Part shown: positions 55,892-64,000 of the stretch, one piece after another
Layout of the letters: each line of letters starts with the position of its first letter
How positions within the stretch are numbered: the stretch's first letter is position 1
Source: Antilocapra americana
Taxonomy: Eukaryota > Chordata > Mammalia > Artiodactyla > Antilocapridae
Assembly: GCA_007570785.1 (NCBI GenBank)
Contig: ML664161.1
Location: forward strand, 6,483,191 to 6,547,190
DNA length: 64,000 nucleotides
Reading direction: 5' to 3'
Notes under the pieces: model-generated
Seen by the model: the letters and a program-made list of their open reading frames with translations, nothing else
Told to the model about the DNA's origin: nothing
Database searches by the model: none
Program-made: the position numbers and the translations under genes

Positions 55892-56190
55892 TACACACAC
55901 TCACTCTCTGTCTTTCCCTCTTTCACTCTCTCTCCCTCCCTCTCTCCCTTTCTCTCAATCCACACTCGCTATCTCTCCAGCATTGTCAGTTTGGACACCT
56001 TCGCACATGCGCGCTAGACGCCCCTCCAACATCTCAGCGCCGCCAAAAAAAGTTTGGAGCGATTTATCACTTTGATTTGGAGATCTTGTCAGATGGCAAT
56101 CGCCGAGGAGGCGGAGAAAGGGAGCCATGGGGAGGGCGGCGGGGGGCGGGGAACGAGCGCAGGGAGTCGGAGGGGAGCAGACACCTCGCC

Positions 56191-56880
56191 CAGAAAAAAA
56201 AAAAGGAACGAAAAGACTCTGGCAAAGTATTGATTTCGTGTTGGAATCACCAATAAGCCTGTATCATTACTATTATTGTTTTTCCCACCATAAATTGTAG
56301 GACATTTTCTGTACGGTCCTTGGAGGAAAGCAAGGAGTGGGGGGAGGGGAGGAGACTTTTAAAAATCTTTCCCACACTAAAGAACTAGAAGGACCGGACT
56401 CTCGACGAGCGATCCAGGAGAAAGTGAGAATCATCCTGAACTTCGGGAAATCTGCTGCGGCTACTACTGCTACTGAAGCTGTTGCGGCTTCTGCTTTCAG
56501 AGCTGAAAGCAGAACAAATAACTGCTTCTTCCTTGATTTTAGATGTAATACTAATATTTCCTGCCATCCTTGGATCATGTCAGTTGGTTGGTTTATTCCC
56601 ACCAAGTAATAATGATCACCCTTGATTCCCAGGTCCGGGAACCTTAGGCATTTGACGTCCAAGTCCTTCTTTCTGCCTTCCCTGAGGTCGGCTGTCACCT
56701 TCCGGCCTCCCCCACCGCTGCCCCAGTCGCCTCCTGCTGCAGCTCAGCCTGTCTGCCATTTCACTCATTCGCTTAAATCTCCGACCTCCCGGGTCATAAG
56801 AAGGAAGAGGTGGGAGAGAGAGTCCCCCTTCACCACCACTTTTTTAAAAATACATTGTTGAAGATTTGCTTTAATTACAG
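56191..56880. other. 3' shoulder of CpG island B, possible 5'-UTR or first-intron sequence
   Basis: GC falls gradually and no repeats are seen. A short ATG frame (56,093-56,230) begins MAIAEEAEKGSHGEGG but stops after about 46 codons and has a poly-A-encoded Lys run. I do not regard it as a demonstrated protein. AAAGTGAGAA (donor-like, GT at about 56,424) is the best candidate upstream splice donor that I see. Confidence 0.3.
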
Positions 56881-56943
56881 GATTTACCAAAGAAGTGGGC
56901 ACGCAGAAATGGGGACCTCTTAAAGGAGCTAGCTGTGTTTAAG
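56881..56943 (+). other. Candidate 63-bp internal exon
   Basis: It is bounded by an acceptor (TTTGCTTTAATTACAG, ending 56,880) and a donor (TTTAAG|GTATGAAT, GT at 56,944). The length is 21 codons and one phase is open throughout (starting DLPKKW, ending LAVFK), while the other two contain stops. It lies 0.7 kb downstream of CpG island B and would fit transcription on the plus strand. I do not recognise the peptide. A non-coding exon or coincidence is possible. Confidence 0.25.
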
Positions 56944-58859
56944 GTATGAATAAATCCCAAGTATATGTGGATTTTCTCTTGGTACAACCTCCTTACCTTA
57001 AACAGTTGTGTTCAATACCTTCCATGAGCTATTTATGTCCTCATTAATATCTATTGCAAATCCTGCCAGACACCATAAAAGAAAATCACAATTTTCCCTT
57101 TGTGCTACAGTGATACATCCTTGATGTTCAAGTTAAAGGAAAGAAAAAAGAATAGCAGGTTCTGGGCATGAGTTTGGCTAAGACAGGGTAGGGAAGGAAG
57201 ATAACTGAGAATGCCCAATTGTACCTGTTGTCATTTATTGTCAAAACTGGGAACAGATAGCAAGGTTCAACCCCAAAGAGTACTATCCATCAATGGCTCA
57301 CAAATATCTTTATTCCAGAAAATTAAAATTTGAAAGATTCAGCTTGGCAAGGATGCCCATCGCTTCTCTTTCTCCAGAGCTGTGTAATTCTGGGAGCATT
57401 TGGCTGTAAGTACAGGTCCCTGGAGAATCAAGCTACAAGACCCAAGGGAGACAGATGTGTAATGTTGAAATGTGAGGTAGGGGAGGGAGGAGATGGAACA
57501 AGGTGATGAAAAAATTACACAGAGTAGGAGTGAAACAGTTTCCAAAAGAGAAGACTCTGGTGCCCACACACATGGGCACAAGAGAACTCTATCATCCCCT
57601 CTGAAGTAAAGAGGCAAGTTTGGGTGGGGGTGTTTCCATTCCTTCTGCAATTTCTATTGCCCTCTGCATACAGGTGATGTGTTCAAACATTTGGCCGGTG
57701 CAAAATGACCAGGCACTTCAGCATTTTGAATGTCAGTGCTGGAAGTCTATAACTGAGTTCACTAGTTTCCCTCAGTTTACATGAAGGCAGCCTTCTCTCC
57801 AACCAGAAAAGGTCCTCAGAGGAAAAAGAGAAATGGGCGTTGAGAGCTTTCACCAAAGAAAGGAAAATCTCTAGGGAGAGAAACGCACTAGACTGACCGG
57901 CTAGAAGTTCATGGAAACTGCTTCTGACCTGTTTAAAGGACTCTCTAGGGACCCTCACCTAGGCCAGAGGATAGAGAGGCAGTCCAGAGGACCAAGCCCC
58001 TCCCAGCTACCCAAACCTAAAGGTCTTTGACCTTCAGGAAGGGTGGTAGAGTCCACCAAGGACCTAAGAGCGCCCTGGACAGGAGGAGGCTCTGCCTGAG
58101 AGGTTTCATTTCACCTTCTCACTCTGGGGAACTTAAAAAATAAATAAAATAAGTTAACATTGCCCCTTGTGCTTTTCTACTTAATTCCTTTTATCTCATG
58201 CCTGGGGTGGGGGTGGAGGTCTATATTTGGGTCCCCTTGCAGAAAGGGGGTTAAGAGGAGTGATGGGCAATTTTATAGAAAATGAAGGGACCATGGAATC
58301 AACCCGAAGTAAAAACAAGACCCACATGTGAAGCTGAAGCTGTTGTTTCTGCTGAAAAATTATAAACCACAGTGGCAGACCAGGGGTTGGAGTGAGGGCT
58401 GTGAGAATTGGGTGGGATAAGGAAAACTAAAGATAATCATAACTGATTTTCCCCCAACTTTAGAGATCTCTGTCGTGAAAGCCTTTCTAGAGGGCAGGGG
58501 GTTGTGGGGAGTGAGGCGCGGCCAGGGCACACTCCTCTCCTGGTTTTTCAAATCCCTGGGGTCTCGGTGGCTTCAGCAAATAGGTCTTCAGCCTGGTCTC
58601 TCCAAGAGTTTCCGGACACGAGCGAAGCCAACATAGTCTAACTGAAATAATAAACAAACTCCTCTGTGCCCTCGGGCCAAAGTAATGTGAAAAGATCAGG
58701 CATCATACTTGTGGTTGTTGTTTAATAAAAGTACTCACAGAATCATCGCTTTTGTTTTCAAACCTGAAAACTGGGTTTCTTTTCTTGTTTTCTTTTTATT
58801 TCTTTCTTTTATCATGTGCTTTCTGCCCTGAGTGTTAATAAAAGAACTAACGTGCTAGT
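56944..58859. other. Repeat-free sequence between islands B and C
   Basis: 1.9 kb without recognisable interspersed repeats. Possibly first-intron sequence if island B promotes a plus-strand gene. No exon identified. Confidence 0.4.
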
Positions 58860-59270
58860 TCAAGTGTGTTTAACCTGATGGAGCAAATGCCCGCAGCCGC
58901 GGACCGCGCTCACCGCCTGCAGCGCCACTACCCCTGAGCGCCAACCCCTGAGGGTTCCCACTCCCCAGTACCCGGACCCCGTCAGGTCCACCTGTCCCAA
59001 GTCTCAGCCGTGAGACCCAACAGGTGACTTTCTGTTCAGCGGCCCCAGAGGTTCCCGACACCCTTTGACGTCCCGTCTAAGCTGTCGCTGGCCCAAGAGA
59101 AAAGAGGCCTCCCAACAAGTTGTCGGAGCTGCCGTCGCTGCCTGCATCCGCACCGTCCGCCTTTCCCTCTCCTCCTGAAATTCGTTTCCTTAAGGGGCAG
59201 TAGACTGGGTCCCACGTTTTCTCGCGTTTCCTCCCACGGAAACGGGCATCCTGGAAACAGTGCGTCCTTG
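58860..59270. promoter_or_regulatory. GC-rich block C (small CpG-rich patch)
   Basis: Dense CpG (CCCGCAGCCGCGGACCGCGCTCACCG) between AT-rich flanks. No coding exon recognised. Could be a secondary promoter or a conserved element. Confidence 0.45.
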
Positions 59271-59479
59271 GAAAGTCGATGAGTTTACGGACTGTTTGGA
59301 TTTGCTTGTTTTATTACTGTCTTTTTTTTTTTATCTTTCGGATTTTTTTCTATAACAGAAGCAGAGAACACTAGCTGGGAGTTGGAGGAAAGATGGGTCG
59401 TTGAAGAAGAGAACAGGACAAACATGTATCTTTTCCAGCTACGTTTCTTTAGTTAATGCTAGAAACAGCAAAGAGCCTA

Positions 59480-60090
59480 TTTTCAATAAATTACATGCAA
59501 CAGAAAATTTTCCTTTCCTCGCACTATAATTGAACCAGCCCCACGGTATCTTTGAAAGAAAGTTTGAATTCTTTAAGGAGGTATTTCTTGGCCTATTGTC
59601 TTTGTGCAGTGAACTTTACATCTTGCTATTCAATCACAACCTATATTCTGCTGGCTACCAGCAAGATTAATTTAATCATTGTAATGCAATTATTAATACT
59701 GTTTACCCAACGCTGGGTTTCAGGTTGGCTGTTAAGAAATTAAACTCTCGCTGGGTGACCAGAGCTAGGCAGGGGTTTCTTCATGTTGAAATGAAACAGT
59801 CCTCTTTATTTAGTCTCAGAGCTCTAGCTTTCGGCCACCGGCTCAATTAGCCAAAATGGAAACAATTTTCATTCATTGCAATAACTCACTGTTCTTGAGA
59901 TCGCTTTCAAAATATACACTTTATTATTATACGCTGACCTCCGTGGCGTGGAGTGGCAATAAAAGAAAGAGGCAAGGAGATCTATCTAGCCCCCTTGGGC
60001 TATAATTATTAGAAATTAATTGGGTTCAGGACCCTAGGTAGTCTAGCTAAATTAATAGCTTGTCTAGTGGTTAAAATCCGAATTTTTAGT
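59480..60090. promoter_or_regulatory. AT-rich candidate developmental enhancer
   Basis: A repeat-free AT-rich block between two CpG-rich blocks with many homeodomain-type cores: ATTAATTT, CAATTATTAAT, CTCAATTAGCC, TTTATTATTA, AATTATTAG, ATTAATTGGG. It also has a SOX-OCT-like composite (59,677-59,691) and tandem SOX-type sites in CCTATTGTCTTTGTG (59,593-59,607). There are few CA/TG decay products. These are the hallmarks of conserved enhancer DNA, but conservation was not measured. Confidence 0.4.
59677..59691 (+). promoter_or_regulatory. SOX-OCT-like composite motif
   Basis: CATTGTAATGCAATT matches the SOX2-OCT composite CATTGTTATGCAAAT at 13 of 15 positions with correct spacing of the SOX (CATTGT) and octamer-like (ATGCAA) halves. 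Motif match only. Confidence 0.4.
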
Positions 60091-60470
60091 CCACGGGAGA
60101 GAAAGAGAGAGAGCCACAGACATGAAATGCAGACCCAAGGGACGCCTGAGTTTACTTGCGAGACACTCATCTATTAAATAGTGTCCAGAATACATTTGAG
60201 TTGGGGAGAGGGGCCCGGAGCAGGAGGGGACGGGAGCCAGAAGAAAGAAAGGAGCGAGATGGGGAGGGTGGCTACGACTGAGCTAAAAGGTCTCGAGTTG
60301 ATTTTATTCGATTTTTCTTGTGTGCATTGTTTTCGGGAGGGGTTGCATTTAGGGGTTAAAATAAAAAATAAAGATCCCGTGTACTCGGAGCTGTCGTGCC
60401 GGAGTAAAAGTGAAAAGGGAGCCTTAGGCAAAAGGAAATTACTGCGAGCCCGCGTGACCTTTCAGGGAGG

Positions 60471-60503
60471 TAATCAATCAAGTGATCAACAGGGATATTT
60501 ATC
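60471..60503. promoter_or_regulatory. PBX-HOX-like site next to a GATA-type site
   Basis: TAATCAATCA (60,471-60,480) is the complement of TGATTGATTA, an exact PBX-HOX heterodimer consensus. TGATCA follows at 60,483, and TTATCA (GATA-type on minus) lies at about 60,499-60,504. All are in repeat-free sequence. Confidence 0.4.
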
Positions 60504-60579
60504 ATCGCTATATAGGACTACTTCGCCCTGCACGGGCGGGGGTGGGGTGGCGAGAGGAGGGTGGAGACGCGCGAGCACA

Positions 60580-60609
60580 TGCACACACACACACACACTC
60601 ACACACACA
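60580..60609. repeat. (CA)n microsatellite, interrupted
   Basis: GCACACACACACACACACTCACACACACA, just after a G-rich CGGGCGGGGGTGGGGTGGCG tract. Confidence 0.95.
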
Positions 60610-60839
60610 TAATCACAAAAGTTTGGACAGACCCGATTAAGTCTCGAGACAGAGAACGTAGGCTTTAATAGATGTTAAGACTGTCCCTTTAATCTGGGGA
60701 AAACACAGCCTCATACACCCACGCAGGGGGAAACGCGCACATCCCCGCTGCAGTGACTGTGTGAAGGTGTTAAGATGAAAGCGTCCACTGAGCTTTTCCC
60801 AGAAAGGAAAGCTCTCGGAGATTAGAGCGCTGGAAGGGG

Positions 60840-61880
60840 CTAGCTTGGTTTCATTGACCTGAGGGGGAAGGGGCGCTACGGGCCGCAGGGGGCGCGGGAG
60901 GCGGGTACCCCTCTCTGCGGCTCGCCGACGCCGGGTCAGAGCACCTAGGCAGCCTCCTCTTGCTGCGAAATCCTAGCGCTGCCCTAGAGAGAGAAGGGGG
61001 TGCTGCGCTCGGGGCCAGCCCGCTCCGGCGAGCACGCGCTGCGGGACTTCGGCGGCCGCGCGTTTTCTGCCCAGTTACCTTCCCTACCTTGTAAAACTCG
61101 CCGTTTTGTAAATTGCGTTTTCGGTCCTGGATTTCTTAACAAATCGTTAGATTTTACAATCCTGCTCCTACTCTCTGTTCGTTCAACACCCCCTCTCCAA
61201 TGTCAGAAGGGAAGAGGGGGCGCGAGGTGGCTGACTTTTCTATAATGATAATGATATTAAATAGTAGACTTCAAATCTAGGCCCCCGAGGCCCTTGCCCA
61301 GCTCGGGGATTGTAATCAGCAGTTCTTGCGAGAGAAGGTCGGGCTGATTACTGGCCCTCGAGGCTGAGAACTATTTCCCGACGGGTTTATGAAACACAGG
61401 TTGGGGTGATGCGCGCCACCTCCCAGGTAGCTTGCCGCCGCTCCCGCGGTGTGGGAATGTGGGGCCGCGCCAGGGCCCCGCTGGTTGGCACCAGATGCGG
61501 AGCTCGCGCTCCCCCGCCCGTCGTTCCCGCCGCCCTCTCCCGGATCGAAACGGCCTGATCCCGCACAGCCTTAGTCTGCGGCGCCCCCGCCTGGCTTCAC
61601 CGGCCGCCGCAGCTCCCGCTGCGCCCGCTGCGTCGGGCTCCAGCTGTGCACAGTAGCCGCCAGGGCGTGGGGGTGGGAAACAGCTGGAGCGCCCCGGGGA
61701 AGCGTGTGTTGGGGTGGAAAGAAACCCAGCAAGGAGGATTATGAGGCGATCAACTCCTGGAGTTGCTACTGGTTTAGGATCAGGAGGAGCAGCTTCGGGG
61801 GGCACAAATCTCTGCCGGTGGAACAGGAGCTCCGGAGAGAAACCAGGGTACTGGTACTCGATGCCCCGGAGAAGTTTGCA
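60840..61880. promoter_or_regulatory. CpG island D
   Basis: About 1 kb of dense CpG with GC boxes (GGGGGCGCGGGAGGCGGG), a CTCF-like core (60,882-60,895) and many CGCC repeats. On the minus strand CAAGGTAGGG and GAAGGTAACT (about 61,075-61,091) are good splice-donor matches, so a minus-strand first exon is possible. The 144-codon minus frame in the island has no recognised domain. Confidence 0.6.
60882..60895 (+). promoter_or_regulatory. CTCF-like core motif 3
   Basis: GCCGCAGGGGGCGC matches CCASYAGRKGGCRS at 12 of 14 positions, with an intact AGGGGGCGC core. Confidence 0.4.
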
Positions 61881-61929
61881 ACTCCTTAGGTCCCTTCTGA
61901 AAGAAGAATATGTCAGAGGAGTGAACCTC

Positions 61930-62190
61930 AGAGCTAAATGTGCATGTTTAAAAGCGCATTCTGATTCAGTTAAGTCTAGAGTAAGACCCAGGCAGTCTGC
62001 ATTCCTAACACACTCCCAGGTAAAGTGGGTTCTCCTGCAAGTGTGGCCCGCGGACCAGCGACAACAAGCATAACCTGAATTTTATTAGAAATGCAGAATC
62101 TTAGGTCTCAACCCAGACTTTCTAAATCGAAATCAACATTTTAACAGGTGGCTCACTTGAACATTTTAAGTTGGAGAAGACTACTCTAGA
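61930..62190. mobile_element. Two adjoining hAT-Charlie-type MITE fragments
   Basis: First piece: GATTCAGTTAAGTCTAGAGTAAGACCCAGGCAGTCTGCATTCCTAACACACTCCCAGGT...GTGTGGCCCGCGGACCAGCG. Second: TTATTAGAAATGCAGAATCTTAGGTCTCAACCCAGACTTTCTAAATCG...ATTTTAACAGGTGG...TTAAGTTGGAGAAG. Both are halves of the same common mammalian hAT repeat type seen at 6.85 kb, and are old and degraded. Confidence 0.6.
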
Positions 62191-63181
62191 GTGTTCCTGG
62201 CCGGGTTTTCTTTCTTCTGTCTTGGATCATGACACCTCTGTGATAACCTGATTTCAAATCCTGCTTTCTGCCTTGGTCACGGGAGCAGGCGCAGTGAATG
62301 AACTTATACCATTAAAGGCTACAGCTCCCCTGGCCCCCGTCTGCCACCAACCAGGCCTTCTTGGATCCTAGTCTGACTGACAGCCGCCTCCACTTCCTTC
62401 TCACCCGCACCCCAGCCTTTTGCTGTCAAGTGTATGACATGTATTTCTCCCTCCTTAGTTCTTTGTTTACACGTCTTCCTTCCCCTCTCAGCTGTAGGCT
62501 TCTTGAAGGAGACCATGCCTATTTTCTCTAAGCTTTGTTTTCTCACTCTAACATGGAGTTGTTCCTTTCCACGTGGGATTAGTATATGAAAATGTCTTGT
62601 GAACTGTAAAGCTGAAACAACTGTTATCTCCTTTTCTCAATCCCCTTTTCCATAGGCTAACACAATGCTTTACATCACTAGGCACTTAATTTGTTGTCTC
62701 TCTCTGAAAAGTTCTGGAACTCATACATCTGATATCCTGAGCCCAGATTACAACCAAATTTAAAGCTCTTTGTGTAAGCCCTTGAGTTCTAGTTTTCTCT
62801 TCTATAGAATTCTCTAGAGAAAACATCTTAATCTGGGATAGAAAGAATTCAGAGAATCGTGTGATGTCTTCATATTCTAATTTTGTGACTCGGAGAGTTG
62901 ATACCGAAGCCTGAACATCTCAGCATTCTAAGTGGTGAATACCTGAAGGTTGAGATGTTCAAGGGTTAAAAGCTAGGTTGTGTGAAACAAAATTAAGTGA
63001 GTCCTTTTTTAGAGTCTGCAAAAGAGACAAATACCATCAAAGATCTTGGAACTCTTTTGGAAACCATGGTTGCTATCTTTAGGAAAAGATGGCAGTGTTC
63101 AGATTTCAGGATTGTTGTAAATTAGACAAACTCTGGGAAAGCAAAATAATATTCCAAGACCTTAAGAAACAAACCTTTGAA
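62191..63181. other. Unassigned intergenic sequence
   Basis: No recognisable repeat or exon. Confidence 0.4.
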
Positions 63182-63355
63182 AGTTCAAATCCCAGTCCTA
63201 CCTTTACCAGCTCTGTAACTTTAAGCAAGTTATTGAATGTCTCTGGGTCCTCGTCTTCTCCTCTGTATAATGGGGACAACTGTGTATATCTTGCAAAATC
63301 ATTGCAAAGATTAAAGATAATGTTTACAAAGTGTTTAGTATTTAGTGCCTGCTAC
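63182..63355 (+). mobile_element. MIR SINE
   Basis: AAGTTCAAATCCCAGTCCTACC, AGCTCTGTAACTTTAAGCAAGTTATTGAATGTCTCTGGGTCC and CTGTATAATGGGGACAAC follow MIR from core to 3' end. Confidence 0.85.
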
Positions 63356-63436
63356 CTAGCAGAAATTTAATAAATGGAGCTATAAGAGATCTAAGTTCTA
63401 ACATTTGTAATTTGGCATAATGATAAGGCTTATTTT

Positions 63437-63438
<2 letters not shown>

Positions 63439-63488
<50 letters not shown>
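63439..63488. repeat. (GT)n microsatellite
   Basis: 25 uninterrupted GT units. Confidence 0.98.
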
Positions 63489-63491
<3 letters not shown>

Positions 63492-63735
63492 TCCAGGAGT
63501 CTTGGACACTGCCCTTCCCATTCCCATCTGGATTGAGACTTTTCTTCCTTTGCTCAACAGACTATCCTGTCAAATAGCTGAAACCCAAGGCCTTTGATTT
63601 TTAAAATTTGGCTGGTGCCACTAGATCTTAACATTGCAGTTTGAACAGGCACCAATTGTGTGTGTGGTTGGATTTTTGGCTACATATTTTTAACGGTTTC
63701 TTGTGTACTTGTGCCTGCTCTCTACATGAAAAGTG

Positions 63736-63945
63736 AAAAAAAGTGAAAGCGTTAGTTGCTCAGTCGTGTCCAGCTCTTTGCATCTCCATGGACTGTAGCC
63801 CGCCAGGCTTTTCTGTCCATGGGATTCTCCAGGCAAGAATACTGGATTGGGTAGCCATTCCCTTCTCCAGGGGATATTCCTGATACAGAGATCAAACTCT
63901 GGTCTCCTGCATTGCAGGCAGAGTATTTACCATCTGAGACACTAT
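63736..63945 (-). mobile_element. Bov-tA SINE, first after the repeat-free zone
   Basis: GTGAAAGCGTTAGTTGCTCAGTCGTGTCCAGCTC starts the inverted body, which continues through CTCCAGGCAAGAATACTGGAT to a degraded inverted head (GAGACACTATATGAATC). It marks the resumption of the ruminant SINE landscape. Confidence 0.93.
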
Positions 63946-64000
63946 ATGAATCAGGGTTATACCAAACAACTCATCCCAAACTGAGCCCTGACCATCTCCC

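Larger units (their letters stand above)
53920..56190. promoter_or_regulatory. Large CpG island B, probable promoter of an unnamed gene
   Basis: More than 2 kb of very dense CpG, CCGCC/GGCGG boxes and GC-box-like GGGGCGGGG (about 56,142-56,150). It contains two CTCF-like cores (54,564 and 54,670), CA and CT/CA microsatellites, and a cluster of G/C-run motifs (55,205-55,424). The frames (up to 295 codons) lie in low-complexity Arg/Pro/Gly/Ser text on both strands and are not convincing proteins. I could not identify the gene or the direction of transcription. Confidence 0.7.

Noticed and set aside
54484..55900. Open frames of 164-295 codons on both strands in CpG island B
   Set aside because: The products are Arg/Pro/Gly/Ser low-complexity text, partly generated by CA and CT microsatellites (His-Thr and Cys-Val runs). 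Typical CpG-island shadows.
56093..56230. Short ATG frame beginning MAIAEEAEKGSHGE as a first coding exon
   Set aside because: It stops after about 46 codons, ends in an A-run-encoded Lys stretch, has no recognised family and no donor site that would join it in phase to the candidate exon at 56,881.
55395..56256. 210-226-codon plus frames with Leu/Ser and His/Thr repeats
   Set aside because: The repetitive part is the translated (CT)n(CA)n microsatellite; no independent coding evidence.
47806..63735. Candidate microRNA hairpins in the repeat-free zone
   Set aside because: I compared the region from memory with several conserved developmental microRNAs (miR-9, miR-124, miR-137, miR-196, miR-218 and others) and saw no mature sequence. 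A folding search was not possible.

Overview
This window is nuclear DNA from a ruminant (Pecora: cattle, sheep, goat or relatives). The diagnosis rests on its repeats: at least sixteen Bov-tA/BOV-A2 tRNA-derived SINEs, four CHR-type cetartiodactyl SINEs, three pieces of the BovB (RTE) LINE and several 5'-truncated L1 tails, all lying over older mammalian layers (MIR, L2, L3/CR1, MLT1, MER5A and other hAT fossils). I found no protein-coding gene that I can support. The open frames are short, and the longer ones are either GC-rich random frames or read through SINEs and LINEs. The BovB copy at 33.0-33.7 kb is the only stretch with real protein homology that I recognise with confidence.

Layout. 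From 1 to 47.8 kb the window is a gene desert with about 29 lineage-specific retroelement insertions. Many still have target-site duplications that can be read by eye, so their order can be reconstructed: an L1 inside MER5A (1.0-1.7 kb), a dimeric Bov-tA inside a MIR (25.7-26.1 kb), an L1 inside an MLT1 LTR (28.3-28.6 kb) and a BovB inside a CHR SINE (33.0-33.7 kb). One CHR copy at 17.5 kb ends in L1-like 3' sequence and appears to be a template-switch chimera.

From 47.8 to 63.7 kb the character changes completely. No Bov SINE, CHR, BovB or young L1 is present for about 16 kb. This stretch holds four GC/CpG-rich blocks (about 50.7-51.6, 53.9-56.2, 58.9-59.3 and 60.8-61.9 kb), clustered G-quadruplex and CTCF-like motifs, a palindromic TATA/MEF2 site (53.87 kb), and repeat-free AT-rich blocks with homeodomain, PBX-HOX-like and SOX-OCT-like motifs (59.5-60.7 kb). 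This is the pattern of the promoter and flanking control DNA of a developmental regulator. I cannot name the gene. A possible 63-bp exon with splice signals lies at 56,881-56,943. After 63.7 kb the Bov-tA landscape resumes.

There is one 10-N gap inside a long GT microsatellite (41,782-41,791). Family names were assigned by reading, not by database search. Boundaries of old repeats are approximate, whereas boundaries with a stated target-site duplication are exact to the base or nearly so.
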